This document shows positions 9,204 through 17,793 of a stretch of DNA of 64,000 nt, piece by piece. Source of the DNA: Anaerolineaceae bacterium (GTDB lineage: Bacteria; Chloroflexota; Anaerolineae; Anaerolineales; E44-bin32); the NCBI GenBank assembly GCA_020350285.1, contig CP070708.1, positions 1,960,637 through 2,024,636 on the forward strand, in the 5' to 3' direction. How positions within the stretch are numbered: position 1 is the stretch's first letter; each line of letters starts with the position of its first letter. The notes below the pieces were generated by a model. It was not told the DNA's origin and made no database searches. It saw only the letters and a list, made by a program, of their open reading frames with translations. The position numbers and the translations under genes are program-made.

Positions 9204-9259
9204 GTTCTCATCTCGGCTGAGGGTAAGCAATAGTTGGAATGGTGGTTGGAGGAGAAACA

Positions 9260-10807
9260 ATGGCGGAGTCGCCATTAAAACACCTTGAAGATATGCAAGC
9301 TAAAGCGCGTCGGGGTGGTGATCCTGAACGGGTCGAGAGGCAGCACGCCCAGGGGAAATTGACGGCGCGCGAAAGGCTGAACATCCTTCTCGACTCGGAT
9401 TCCTTCTTCGAGACCGACACTTTCGTCCTTCACCGTGCGACAGAGCTTGGCTTAGACCAGGAAAAACCGCTAGGCGACGGCGTTATCACGGGCTGGGGTG
9501 AGATTGATGGAAGGTTGGTTTACGTCTACGCTCAAGACTTCACCATCATGGGCGGCTCGGTAGGAGAGGCTCACGGACAAAAAATCTGCAAGCTGCTCAA
9601 TTTAGCGTTGGAGAACGGAGCCCCTGTGATCGGACTCATGGATTCTGGTGGGGCACGTATTCAAGAAGGGGTGTCCGCGCTGGCAGCTTACAGTGATATC
9701 TTCTACCACAACACGTTGGCCTCCGGGGTGATCCCTCAAATCTCCGTCATTATGGGTCCTTGTGCCGGTGGAGCGGTCTATTCTCCAGCCCTTACCGACT
9801 TCACGATCATGGTGGAAAACACGGCACGCATGTTTATCACTGGTCCTGATGTGATAAGCGCTGTGACCCATGAAGAGGTCACACCTGAGGAATTAGGCGG
9901 CGCTCATACCCATCACCAGAAAAGTGGTGTAGCACACTTTACCGCCCAAGACGACGCTCAAGCGTTGTCCCTCGTTCGACGGCTTCTCTCCTACCTTCCA
10001 CCGAACAACGCAGATGACCCGCCCTACCTGCCACCCACCGACCCTCCTGATCGAGCCGACGAGGAACTAGACCATCTTGTCCCTGAGGATCCCATAAAGG
10101 AATACGACATGTCGGAAGTCATCCGGCACATCGTGGACGATGGGGAGTTATTTGAGGTGCAGGAGAGTTTCGCCACCAACTTGATCGTAGGCTTCGCCCG
10201 TCTCGGAGGGCATGTCGTTGGTTTGGTGGCGCAACAACCAGCTGTGCTCGCAGGTGTGCTTGACATCGATGCCGTGGATAAGGGAGCACGCTTCATCCGC
10301 TTCTGTGACTGTTTTAATATCCCCCTGATCACATTCACCGACACGCCTGGTTTCCTGCCCGGGGTAGCTCAGGAGCATGGCGGCATCATCCGACACGGGG
10401 CGAAAATGATCTACGCGTATGCCGAAGCGACGGTGCCGAAGCTCTCTATCATCACCCGCAAGGCCTATGGTGGAGCCTATATCGTTATGAGTTCCAAGCA
10501 TTTAAGAGGAGACATTTGTCTCGCGTGGCCCTCAGCTGAGATCGCCGTAATGGGCCCTGAGGGAGCGGTAAATGTGATCTATCGTCAAGAGTTGTCGCAA
10601 GCGGATGATCGCGAAACGGTCCGTGAACAGCTCGTGAAGGATTATCGGGAGCAATTCGCTAATCCTTACGTCGCCGCTGGCCGTGGCTATCTGGATGGTG
10701 TGATCCCTCCCTCTCAAACCCGTCCGACGCTGATCGATTCGCTCCAGATGCTACGCGGAAAACGAACCCGCCGTCCGCGCCGAAAACATGGCAACATGCC
10801 GCTGTAG
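9260..10807 (+). CDS. Acyl-CoA carboxylase carboxyltransferase subunit (PccB/AccD-type, single chain)
   Basis: 515 residues from the ATG preceded by GGAGGAG. The two crotonase-like halves of a carboxyltransferase are fused in one chain: the N-half has GGSVGEAHGQK and MDSGGARIQEGV, the C-half has TDTPGFLPG and the tail RRPRRKHGNMPL typical of PccB. It moves the carboxyl group from carboxybiotin to acetyl- or propionyl-CoA in the cytoplasm. The following genes encode the biotin carboxylase and the carrier, so the complex is a three-polypeptide carboxylase. The position beside fabF argues for acetyl-CoA as the substrate, but propionyl-CoA cannot be excluded. Confidence 0.92.
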   Translation: MAESPLKHLEDMQAKARRGGDPERVERQHAQGKLTARERLNILLDSDSFFETDTFVLHRATELGLDQEKPLGDGVITGWGEIDGRLVYVYAQDFTIMGGSVGEAHGQKICKLLNLALENGAPVIGLMDSGGARIQEGVSALAAYSDIFYHNTLASGVIPQISVIMGPCAGGAVYSPALTDFTIMVENTARMFITGPDVISAVTHEEVTPEELGGAHTHHQKSGVAHFTAQDDAQALSLVRRLLSYLPPNNADDPPYLPPTDPPDRADEELDHLVPEDPIKEYDMSEVIRHIVDDGELFEVQESFATNLIVGFARLGGHVVGLVAQQPAVLAGVLDIDAVDKGARFIRFCDCFNIPLITFTDTPGFLPGVAQEHGGIIRHGAKMIYAYAEATVPKLSIITRKAYGGAYIVMSSKHLRGDICLAWPSAEIAVMGPEGAVNVIYRQELSQADDRETVREQLVKDYREQFANPYVAAGRGYLDGVIPPSQTRPTLIDSLQMLRGKRTRRPRRKHGNMPL

Positions 10808-10828
10808 AGGATCTGTGAGAAGAAGCCC

Positions 10829-12322
10829 ATGATTAAAAAAGTGCTTGTGGCCAATCGAGGAGAGATCGCGGTTCGGGTGCTGCGAACCTGCAAGGAATTG
10901 GGTTTTGAAACAGTGGCGATCTACTCCGAAGCCGATCGAGAAGCACTTCACGTTCGCTTCGCCGATGAAGCTTATTGCATCGGTCCACCACCGCCAAAGG
11001 ACAGTTATCTGCGAGGGGATCACATCCTCCAAGTGGCGCTAGAAGCAGGGGCTCAACTTATCCACCCCGGTTATGGATTTCTGGCCGATTCTCCTGAATT
11101 CGCACGAGCCTGTAACGATGCTGGGGTAACCTTCGTCGGACCTCTACCAGAGACGATCGAGCAATTGAGCGATAAAGCGGCAGTTCGTCGTTTAGCTCGC
11201 CGCCTACGCCTCCATATCCTGCCGGGAACTAAGCGATCACTAGATGATGCTCAGCTCTTGGCATCCGCAGACAAGATAGGTTACCCCCTCTTGCTCAAGG
11301 CCGCGGCGGGTGGCAGTGGTATAGGGATCCAAATAATCAACTCACACTCAGAATTGGAGACTGCCATCCCCACCGCTCGTCGAGAAGCACGAACTACCTT
11401 CGGTGATGGGGCGTTATACCTCGAACGATTAATTGAGAACGCTCGACACATCGAAGTTCAGCTGTTAGCTGATGCAGAAGGTCACATCATCAACTTAGGA
11501 GAACGAGAGTGCTCCATCCAGCGACGTCATCAAAAACTAATTGAGGAGGCCCCCTCTCGAGCTCTCGATTCCTCACTGCGGAGAAAGATCTTAAGATCCG
11601 CGGTACGTATCGCACGAACTGTGGGTTTCATCGGCGCTGGAACGGTTGAGTTCTTGCTTGATCCAGAAGGAAGATACTACTTCCTCAAGGTTAACCCTCG
11701 TCTGCAGGTAGAGCACACAGTGACAGAGGCCGTCACAGGAGTTGACATCGTCAAAGAACAACTAAGGATCGCAAGCGGGCGGAGTTTGAGGTACTCCCAG
11801 AAAGAGGTTAAGCCTCGCGGTTGGGCGTTGGAATGCCGCATCTTAGCCGAAGATCCATTCAGGAATTACACTGCTAGCATAGGTCGCATCTCTCGCTTAC
11901 ATGAACCCGGTGGACCAGGTGTAAGGGTGGATAGTGGAATATACGAAGGGTTGGCGATCACGCCCTACTATGACTCATTGCTCGCTAAACTCGTGACGTG
12001 GGGGGAAACAAGAGGCGTAGCGATTGTACGCATGCGAAGGGCGTTGGAGGAGTATCGAATCCACGGCGTGATGACCAATCTAGATCTACACCGTGCGCTC
12101 CTCAACAGCCACCGTTTCTTTGGTGGTCAATTTCACACACGCTTCCTGGAGGAGCAATTCGTGCCCAAGGAACCTGAGGAGGAGGAGTATTTAGCAGCCG
12201 CACTGACTACAGCATTGCTGGACTGGCGCAGACGAGCAGGAGCCCAAACACAATCCAACGGTGTAGCAAACCGCTGGAAGATGTTAGGTCGTTGGGAACT
12301 GCTAGGTGGTGGTGATCCGTGA
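10829..12322 (+). CDS. accC: Biotin carboxylase, with an unusual active site
   Basis: 497 residues, ATP-grasp. Carboxylates the biotin of the neighbouring carrier with ATP and bicarbonate. Kept: Lys116, Lys157, Lys236 in RRHQK, Glu274 in GTVEF, Asn289, Arg291 and QVEH. Two departures stand out. The motif normally reading F-[LI]-E-M-N-x-R is FLKVNPR here, so the metal-binding Glu (E. coli E288) is Lys287, encoded by AAG. The ATP-lid glycine loop, usually GGGGRGM, is GGSGIGI. The rest, including the C-terminal domain, is full length, so it is not a simple pseudogene. The stop overlaps the carrier gene by four bases (GTGA). A second, normal AccC may exist elsewhere. Confidence 0.88.
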   Translation: MIKKVLVANRGEIAVRVLRTCKELGFETVAIYSEADREALHVRFADEAYCIGPPPPKDSYLRGDHILQVALEAGAQLIHPGYGFLADSPEFARACNDAGVTFVGPLPETIEQLSDKAAVRRLARRLRLHILPGTKRSLDDAQLLASADKIGYPLLLKAAAGGSGIGIQIINSHSELETAIPTARREARTTFGDGALYLERLIENARHIEVQLLADAEGHIINLGERECSIQRRHQKLIEEAPSRALDSSLRRKILRSAVRIARTVGFIGAGTVEFLLDPEGRYYFLKVNPRLQVEHTVTEAVTGVDIVKEQLRIASGRSLRYSQKEVKPRGWALECRILAEDPFRNYTASIGRISRLHEPGGPGVRVDSGIYEGLAITPYYDSLLAKLVTWGETRGVAIVRMRRALEEYRIHGVMTNLDLHRALLNSHRFFGGQFHTRFLEEQFVPKEPEEEEYLAAALTTALLDWRRRAGAQTQSNGVANRWKMLGRWELLGGGDP

Positions 12323-12828
12323 GATATCAAGTCACCGTAGAAGGACGCACCTTCGATATCGAAGTCACCCCTGACGGACAAGTGTGGGTGGACAACCAGC
12401 CGCTACATGTCGACCTGGAAAGCATCGATGGATTGCCACTCTACTCCCTGTTGGTTGATCACCGCTCCTATGATGCACATGTGGAGAAAAATGAAAACGG
12501 TGACCAACAGGTGGTCGTCGCAGGGAGACCCTATCGAGCTACGATGCAAGGGGAAAACATCCCTACCACTCAGGTTACCCAACACCAAAAGGATGAAGGC
12601 CCTTCAGAGATATCAGCCCCTCTACCTGGTTGGTTGGTGGATGTGAGGGTGGCTGAAGGAGAATCAGTTGGAGCCGGTGATGTGGTGGCTGTATTAGAAT
12701 CGATGAAGATGCACCTTGAGCTACGTACTGCCAGAGATGGAGTTGTGCGTTCCATTAGCGCTAGCGCTGGCCAAGTGATCTCCCAGGGGGAGATTATCGC
12801 TGTCATTGATGATCTTCCCAGGGCATGA
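12319..12828 (+). CDS. accB: Biotin carboxyl carrier protein
   Basis: 169 residues with a GTG start embedded in the stop of accC, so translation is coupled. The C-terminal 75 residues are a biotinyl domain with the biotinylation site LESMKM (Lys130), followed by the thumb-like stretch and the second half-repeat GEIIAVIDD. The N-terminal 95 residues resemble the small beta domain found ahead of the biotinyl domain in acyl-CoA carboxylase carriers. It swings carboxybiotin between the two preceding gene products. A biotin ligase is not in the window. Confidence 0.92.
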   Translation: MRYQVTVEGRTFDIEVTPDGQVWVDNQPLHVDLESIDGLPLYSLLVDHRSYDAHVEKNENGDQQVVVAGRPYRATMQGENIPTTQVTQHQKDEGPSEISAPLPGWLVDVRVAEGESVGAGDVVAVLESMKMHLELRTARDGVVRSISASAGQVISQGEIIAVIDDLPRA

Positions 12829-12887
12829 GATAAAAGACATCAAGGGGATAGATCATCTGAACATGAAATGACATCAGGAGGTTTGGC

Positions 12888-13364
12888 TTGAGGGAGATCG
12901 AGCAATTACGAGGAAAACATTTCGAGGAAATAGCTGTCGGTGATATAGCAGAAAGCCCAGGGCGAACGATAACCGAGAACGACATTATGCTTTTCGCTGA
13001 CTTTACCGGTGATCACAATCCCGTACACACCAACGCGGAGTATGCAAAAGGGACGATCTACGGTGAGCAGGTCGCCCATGGTTTGTTAGGGTTATCGATC
13101 GCGGGTGGCCTGGCGTGGCATACGGGTCTACTTGAAGGAACGGCGGAAGCCCTTATCAGTATGGATTGGAAGTTTCGTAACCCGATATACATCGGGGACA
13201 CGATTAAGCTTCGCGCTGAGGTACGGAAGAAGAAAGAGATGCCCCGCATGAACGGCGGCTTCGTCACCTTTAATGCGACCGTACTAAATCAGAAGGACGA
13301 GACGGTTCAGAAGGGAACTTGGACCTTATTAATTCGCTCTAGATTTGGGGAGAGAGAAAAGTAA
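12888..13364 (+). CDS. MaoC-family (R)-hydratase/dehydratase
   Basis: 158 residues, hot-dog fold. The hydratase-2 motif is intact: FTGDHNPVHTNAEYA, holding the catalytic Asp and His, then AHGLLGLSI. TTG start with AGGAGG seven bases upstream. Relatives add or remove water at 3-hydroxyacyl thioesters. Placed between the carboxylase and fabI, it may serve as the 3-hydroxyacyl-ACP dehydratase of the local pathway in place of FabZ; this is inference. A stand-alone (R)-specific enoyl-CoA hydratase role is the alternative. A palindrome of the 3'-end family starts two bases after the stop codon. Confidence 0.85.
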   Translation: MREIEQLRGKHFEEIAVGDIAESPGRTITENDIMLFADFTGDHNPVHTNAEYAKGTIYGEQVAHGLLGLSIAGGLAWHTGLLEGTAEALISMDWKFRNPIYIGDTIKLRAEVRKKKEMPRMNGGFVTFNATVLNQKDETVQKGTWTLLIRSRFGEREK

Positions 13365-13366
13365 AA

Positions 13367-13525
13367 GAGGGATTAGGGATCGGGGATCAGGGATTATGAA
13401 TGAAAAAGGTGCTTGGGCACTTAGGCACCAAGGCACCTGGGTAGGAAAGTTAGGATCCCGGAGATACCCAGGTGCCTTGGTGCCTTATCAGCTCCTGATC
13501 CCTAGTCCCTAATCCCTGATCCCTA
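13367..13525. repeat. 3'-end palindrome family, copy B (full length)
   Basis: A complete copy of about 159 bases: left arm of AGGGATTAGGG and ATCGGGGATCAGGG units, core AGGCACCTGGG facing CCCAGGTGCC, right arm CCTGATCCCTAGTCCC and AATCCCTGATCCC. It starts two bases after the MaoC gene stop. It fills half of the 317-base gap before fabI; the rest holds the fabI leader with AGGAGG near 13665. Confidence 0.85.
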
Positions 13526-13681
13526 CGGTATTCCGTTTGGAATGGCACCACATCTCCGGGAGATAATCCAAGAATGATAACCTGTTCGGGTAACAGCCTA
13601 GAACTACACCAGAAAATCAGTTATCCTTGTTGCTCGTTTTAATGTTTCCATCGAATACGATGGTCAGGAGGAAGACATATC

Positions 13682-14470
13682 ATGAAATTGCTCGAGGGAA
13701 AGACCGCTCTGATCTTTGGGATCGCAAATGACCACTCAATTGCTTGGGGTATTGCCCAAGCCATGCATGCCCAAGGCGCCCGCATGGCTTTTTCGTATTC
13801 CAGTCCCGCGCTCGAAAGGAGAGTGCGACCGCTTGCAGAAAAAGTTGACGCCGTGTTTATAGAAAAGTGTGATGTGAGTCGTGATGAGGAAATCGAGGCG
13901 GTTTTCGCTCGAACAGCGGATGAATTGGGCACCATCGACATCCTGGTCCACTCTATCGCCTTCGCTAATCGGGAAGAGCTGATGGGGAACTTCTACGAAA
14001 CCAGTCGAGACGGATTTCATCTCGCGTTTGACATCAGTGTCTATTCCTTCATCGCCCTTGCCCGAGCAGCCTTACCGCTCATGAATCAAGGGGGGTCGAT
14101 GTTGACGATGACCGCCAATGGCGGCGAGCGGGTGTGGCCAAATTACAACGTCATGGGTGTGGCTAAAGCCGCTCTGGAGGCGACAATGCGTTACCTGGCC
14201 GCGGATCTAGGTCCCCGAGACATCCGCGTCAACGCCATCTCGGCTGGGCCCATACGAACTCTATCAGCGGCCGGCGTGAGCGGTTTCAAACTTATGTATC
14301 GGCATTTCCCCTCCATCGCTCCCCTACGACGTAACATCACGATCGAGGACGTCGGAGAAACGGCGGTTTGGTTGTCTTCGGATATGGCACGTTCTGTCAC
14401 CGGTGTTGTCCTGTTTGTGGATTCCGGTTTCAATGTCCTCGGGGTGCCGACCATCACGGATCAAGTGTAA
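13682..14470 (+). CDS. fabI: Enoyl-ACP reductase (FabI family)
   Basis: 262 residues, the usual length. NAD-binding start FGIANDHSIAWGIA, then the catalytic segment PNYNVMGVAK with Tyr155 and Lys162. It would reduce trans-2-enoyl-ACP, closing the elongation cycle begun by the nearby fabF. One oddity: the upstream Tyr conserved in FabI (E. coli Tyr146, in LTLSYLGAER) is replaced by Ala145 in LTMTANGGER. The SDR-type catalytic pair survives, so activity is likely but substrate or inhibitor handling may differ. Good ribosome site (AGGAGG) upstream. Triclosan response cannot be inferred. Confidence 0.9.
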   Translation: MKLLEGKTALIFGIANDHSIAWGIAQAMHAQGARMAFSYSSPALERRVRPLAEKVDAVFIEKCDVSRDEEIEAVFARTADELGTIDILVHSIAFANREELMGNFYETSRDGFHLAFDISVYSFIALARAALPLMNQGGSMLTMTANGGERVWPNYNVMGVAKAALEATMRYLAADLGPRDIRVNAISAGPIRTLSAAGVSGFKLMYRHFPSIAPLRRNITIEDVGETAVWLSSDMARSVTGVVLFVDSGFNVLGVPTITDQV

Positions 14471-14478
14471 CTACAATC

Positions 14479-14533
14479 CAGGGATCGGGGATCAGGATAG
14501 GTATTTGCGGCAGGAATGTGATCCCTGATCCCT
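14479..14533. repeat. 3'-end palindrome family, copy C (short)
   Basis: A reduced copy: AGGGATCGGGGATCAGG facing ATCCCTGATCCC, with the GGCACC core missing. It begins eight bases after the fabI stop codon. Confidence 0.7.
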
Positions 14534-14597
14534 TCTACATTCCAATTGCCACAACCTTCTTGAAAAACACCAATCCCCGAAGCCTAGATCATCAAGA

Positions 14598-15209
14598 TCA
14601 GATCACCAACACACGCAGCCCAAGCACAATCACGACCAGATTCCCCAACAAACTGATCAACACCTGTAAGCGAGGTGAGAGGTTTCTATGAAGCGTGGCC
14701 CCAAAAGCAGCCAGCAGTGTTTGCCAGGAGAAGGACGCGAGACCTACTCCGAGAACAAATGAGAGTTTCTCAACGAGCGTAAATGCTTCGCCCATCCCCC
14801 TACCCAAGATCAGCGCACTGAAAAGAATGAGCGTCAGCGGATTTATCGCTGTCAGACCGAGAAATTGCACAAAGACATGTAGATGGTGCTTTTTAATCTT
14901 CCGGTCTGACTCTTCAGGGCGCGAGAGCCTACGAACTCTCCAAATGCCCGATAACCCCCAACCAATAAGCACCAGTGCACTCATCACCCGAATTCCGACA
15001 GCGAAAGGTGCTAATCGTGGCGCCAGCACTTCCCCTGCCAGGGCAGCTAATCCAGCGAATACAAAGTCCACCACAGCCGTGCCCGCGCCCGCAATAAAAC
15101 CATGTGAAAAACCACGCCTCAGGCTCATCTCGACGATCAAAATGGTGATTGGACCTACCGGCATAGCAATACCGTAACCGGCTAAAGCTCCTTCCAAGAA
15201 GGCTCGCAA
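14598..15209 (-). CDS. LysE/RhtB-family exporter
   Basis: 203 residues with six hydrophobic segments. The N-terminal GYGIAMPVGPITILIVE carries the A-x-P-G-P-like motif of LysE exporters. These export amino acids or related small molecules by proton exchange; the substrate here is unknown. Start is a TTG with no clear ribosome site; an ATG at codon 16 would cut off the first membrane segment, so TTG is preferred. Same strand as rimO but 190 bases downstream of it. It converges with fabI. Confidence 0.8.
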   Translation of the reverse strand: MRAFLEGALAGYGIAMPVGPITILIVEMSLRRGFSHGFIAGAGTAVVDFVFAGLAALAGEVLAPRLAPFAVGIRVMSALVLIGWGLSGIWRVRRLSRPEESDRKIKKHHLHVFVQFLGLTAINPLTLILFSALILGRGMGEAFTLVEKLSFVLGVGLASFSWQTLLAAFGATLHRNLSPRLQVLISLLGNLVVIVLGLRVLVI

Positions 15210-15399
15210 ATTTCACGCTCGTTTCATGAGTAGAGATCCACTTGGGGGTTTACCATCGATGGACATCTGATCCTAGATATGCAAGGGGCTCACGTATCCA
15301 ATCTCATCAATACAGCTCATCTAAAAGTTGATCTAAGGATTGCATAAATTACAAACGTCGTGGTGAAAACTATCGACCACGCCAACACATCTTTATGTC

Positions 15400-16737
15400 T
15401 TAGGAGTTCTTAAGCTGAACCCCTGTTAGGTCGTATGGCATCGCACCCGTGATTTGTATAGGCACCATCTCACCCACAGGGATCTCACCCTCTACAATCA
15501 CCATGCCGTCAATCTCGGGTGCATCACGAGTCGATCGCCCAAGGGAGATCCCATCACCGTGACCTTCAATAAGCACCTCAAGCCTCTGACCTATGAGCGC
15601 GAGGTTGGTCTCGAGTGAGATCCGCTGCTGAAGCTCCATGAGACGCCCCCTTCGCTCCTCCTTAATTTCAGGGGGGATCGGATCTCCCAACGATTCGCTG
15701 GACGTTCCTGGTTCAAAGGAGAACGTAAAAACCCCTACTCGATCGAAACGTAACTCCTCCACGAACTTAAGTAACGCTTGAAATTCCTCCTCGGTTTCCC
15801 CAGGATAGCCCACGATAAATGTTGTTCTCAGAGCGAGGTCCGGTATGACGGCGCGCATCTTATCTATCGTACGGTACACCCACTCAATATTCGCAGGTCG
15901 GCGCATTCGACGAAGCACATCTGGGTGGCCGTGCTGCAATGGGATATCAAGATACGGAACAATCTGTGGGTGATACGCCATGATGTTGATCAGACGTTCG
16001 GTTACACTACCAGGATAGGTATAAAGGATGCGAATCCAATCAATCGCAGGAGCGGCCTTCACCAAGTCCTCTAAGAGCATGGACAACCCATCCTCTATCC
16101 CCAGGTCATGACCATAGTCGCTGGTGTCCTGAGCGATGAGGTTGATCTCTCGCACACCCCTCTCCTGCAGGAGCCGTGCGTCTTCTAGGATCGCTTCTGG
16201 TGGTCGACTAACAGCTGTGCCTTTAATCAACGGTATCGCGCAGAACGCACAGGGGCGGCGACAACCATCCGCGATCTTAAGGTAAGCACTGGGACCTTGC
16301 ACAGCGATGCGAGACATTCCTGAAGGTTCCGTTTTTAAAATCTCTGACTCGGGGAGGTGATAAAGCGGTCGTGGTTCATTCCCGTCGTGTAATCTACGCA
16401 CAACCTGTAGGATGTCCATCCAACGCCGAGTTCCCAACAACCCATCAATCCCAGGCACCTGACGAACGACTTGCCTGCCGTATCTTTCGGTTAAACAACC
16501 CGCGGCGATTAATACTTGATTCGATGACTTTCCGTCTGCCAAACGACGAAGCTCGGTGTACGATTCTTCCCTCGCCGGCTCGATGAAACCACATGTATTA
16601 ACAACCAAGATATCAGCTTGCTCTGGGTGTTCGGTTACCACATAGCCAGCACGGCTTAGCAATGCTGCCATCGACTGAGAATCAACTGTATTCTTGGCAC
16701 AACCAAGGGAGAGAAAATAGAACTGCGCCCCCTGCAT
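15400..16737 (-). CDS. rimO: Ribosomal protein uS12 methylthiotransferase
   Basis: 445 residues. N-terminal MTTase domain with the three cluster cysteines (SLGCAKNTVDS, NTCGF, AAGCLTERYG), radical-SAM cluster CRRPCAFC, and a C-terminal TRAM domain. It adds a methylthio group to an Asp of ribosomal protein uS12 (SAM and two Fe-S clusters). The ATG chosen sits one base after the stop of the RodZ-like gene and gives the usual short N-terminus before FYFLSLGCAKN; a GTG 17 codons earlier would overlap that gene by 50 bases. RodZ/RimO adjacency is common in Chloroflexota and suggests an operon. Confidence 0.93.
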   Translation of the reverse strand: MQGAQFYFLSLGCAKNTVDSQSMAALLSRAGYVVTEHPEQADILVVNTCGFIEPAREESYTELRRLADGKSSNQVLIAAGCLTERYGRQVVRQVPGIDGLLGTRRWMDILQVVRRLHDGNEPRPLYHLPESEILKTEPSGMSRIAVQGPSAYLKIADGCRRPCAFCAIPLIKGTAVSRPPEAILEDARLLQERGVREINLIAQDTSDYGHDLGIEDGLSMLLEDLVKAAPAIDWIRILYTYPGSVTERLINIMAYHPQIVPYLDIPLQHGHPDVLRRMRRPANIEWVYRTIDKMRAVIPDLALRTTFIVGYPGETEEEFQALLKFVEELRFDRVGVFTFSFEPGTSSESLGDPIPPEIKEERRGRLMELQQRISLETNLALIGQRLEVLIEGHGDGISLGRSTRDAPEIDGMVIVEGEIPVGEMVPIQITGAMPYDLTGVQLKNS

Positions 16738-16738
16738 A

Positions 16739-17662
16739 TCAACCACTAGGCGTTGGGGGAGATGTGGTAGTTGGGCTAGGGGTTTCACTGATCCTAGGAG
16801 TTACGCTCGGTGTCCGTGTAATGGTCGCCGTCGGTGTCAGGGCTCCTTCCAATGTCCAGAGGCGGATTATCACTTGCCCCACATCCCCTAAGATGCCATG
16901 ATCCTGCCCGTTATAGAAAATATGGATCGCAGCGCCGTTGCCAGTGATCAACTCGACAACTTGGTCACCCTGGAATTCAAACACGTCCCCGCTCTCCACC
17001 CGCCCCTGAAATGCCTCTTCGTCGTCCACCATCACCTTCAACCAGGCACTTAATTCCACAACAACCGTCAAATTTACTTTATCAGCTACACCGAGGAAGA
17101 GAGGCTGTGTCGGTATCGGGGTTTCCTCAAGATCCGGTTCTATGGACGATTCGGTCCCCGGACCGGATTGAAGAGGTGTTTCTGTCAATGTGGGTGTAGT
17201 GGTGGGGATCAGAAGTCCCAAGGCTGCTTGCGGGGTCTCTGTACGCTGGCGCAACACAGTTATTACCCGACTCCCACCCCAGATGAGCACCGCAAGGATG
17301 GCCAAAATGATCGTCGTTGCTATAAACAGATCGCTTGAAAACCAGCGGGGGCGACGGGAAAGGATACGGACCGATGGGCCAGTCCCGGGCTCTTTGTAGG
17401 ATGTTTCAGGTAATAACCGAGATCGGCGAGATTGCAGCGCCTCCGCGTATTGAAGGGTGATCGCACCTGCATCGAGTCCAAGGAACTCAGCATAATTATG
17501 CAAAAATCCACGTGCTTGGACCGGAGATGGTAAAGCTTCCATCTCACCGCGTTCAAGTGCTTCCAGGTGATAAACACGGATACGAGTCGCTCGTTCGACT
17601 TCGTCCAGCGACAGCCCTAGCTGCTCACGAGATTCTAATAACAATCGACCGATCTCTTCCAT
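16739..17662 (-). CDS. rodZ: RodZ-like helix-turn-helix membrane protein
   Basis: 307 residues. Cytoplasmic HTH domain in the first 75 residues (EEIGRLLLESREQLGLSLDE, then VERATRI), one membrane segment at about 113-135 (LFIATTIILAILAVLIW), and an outside DUF4115-like beta domain at about 190-270 (SAWLKVMVDDEEAFQGRV). The tail is Thr/Pro/Ser-rich. RodZ links the MreB cytoskeleton to cell-wall synthesis. No mreB is in the window. The gene ends one base before the rimO start, so the two are coupled. Confidence 0.85.
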   Translation of the reverse strand: MEEIGRLLLESREQLGLSLDEVERATRIRVYHLEALERGEMEALPSPVQARGFLHNYAEFLGLDAGAITLQYAEALQSRRSRLLPETSYKEPGTGPSVRILSRRPRWFSSDLFIATTIILAILAVLIWGGSRVITVLRQRTETPQAALGLLIPTTTPTLTETPLQSGPGTESSIEPDLEETPIPTQPLFLGVADKVNLTVVVELSAWLKVMVDDEEAFQGRVESGDVFEFQGDQVVELITGNGAAIHIFYNGQDHGILGDVGQVIIRLWTLEGALTPTATITRTPSVTPRISETPSPTTTSPPTPSG

Positions 17663-17738
17663 TTTTAACCTGATGCATCGCTGTGGGCTGCATCCTATTA
17701 CGTGTTTGACAGCTAGATATGAGTGATCACATATGCAA

Positions 17739-17778
17739 AACCACCGGCATGCGGAAAGCCCGCTCCCTGCCGGTGGTT
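17739..17778 (-). terminator. Rho-independent terminator after rplI
   Basis: AACCACCGGCA pairs with TGCCGGTGGTT (11-base stem). On the minus strand the hairpin is followed by TTTTG. It lies 16 bases beyond the rplI stop codon. Confidence 0.75.
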
Positions 17779-17793
17779 ATTTCTAATATCATA

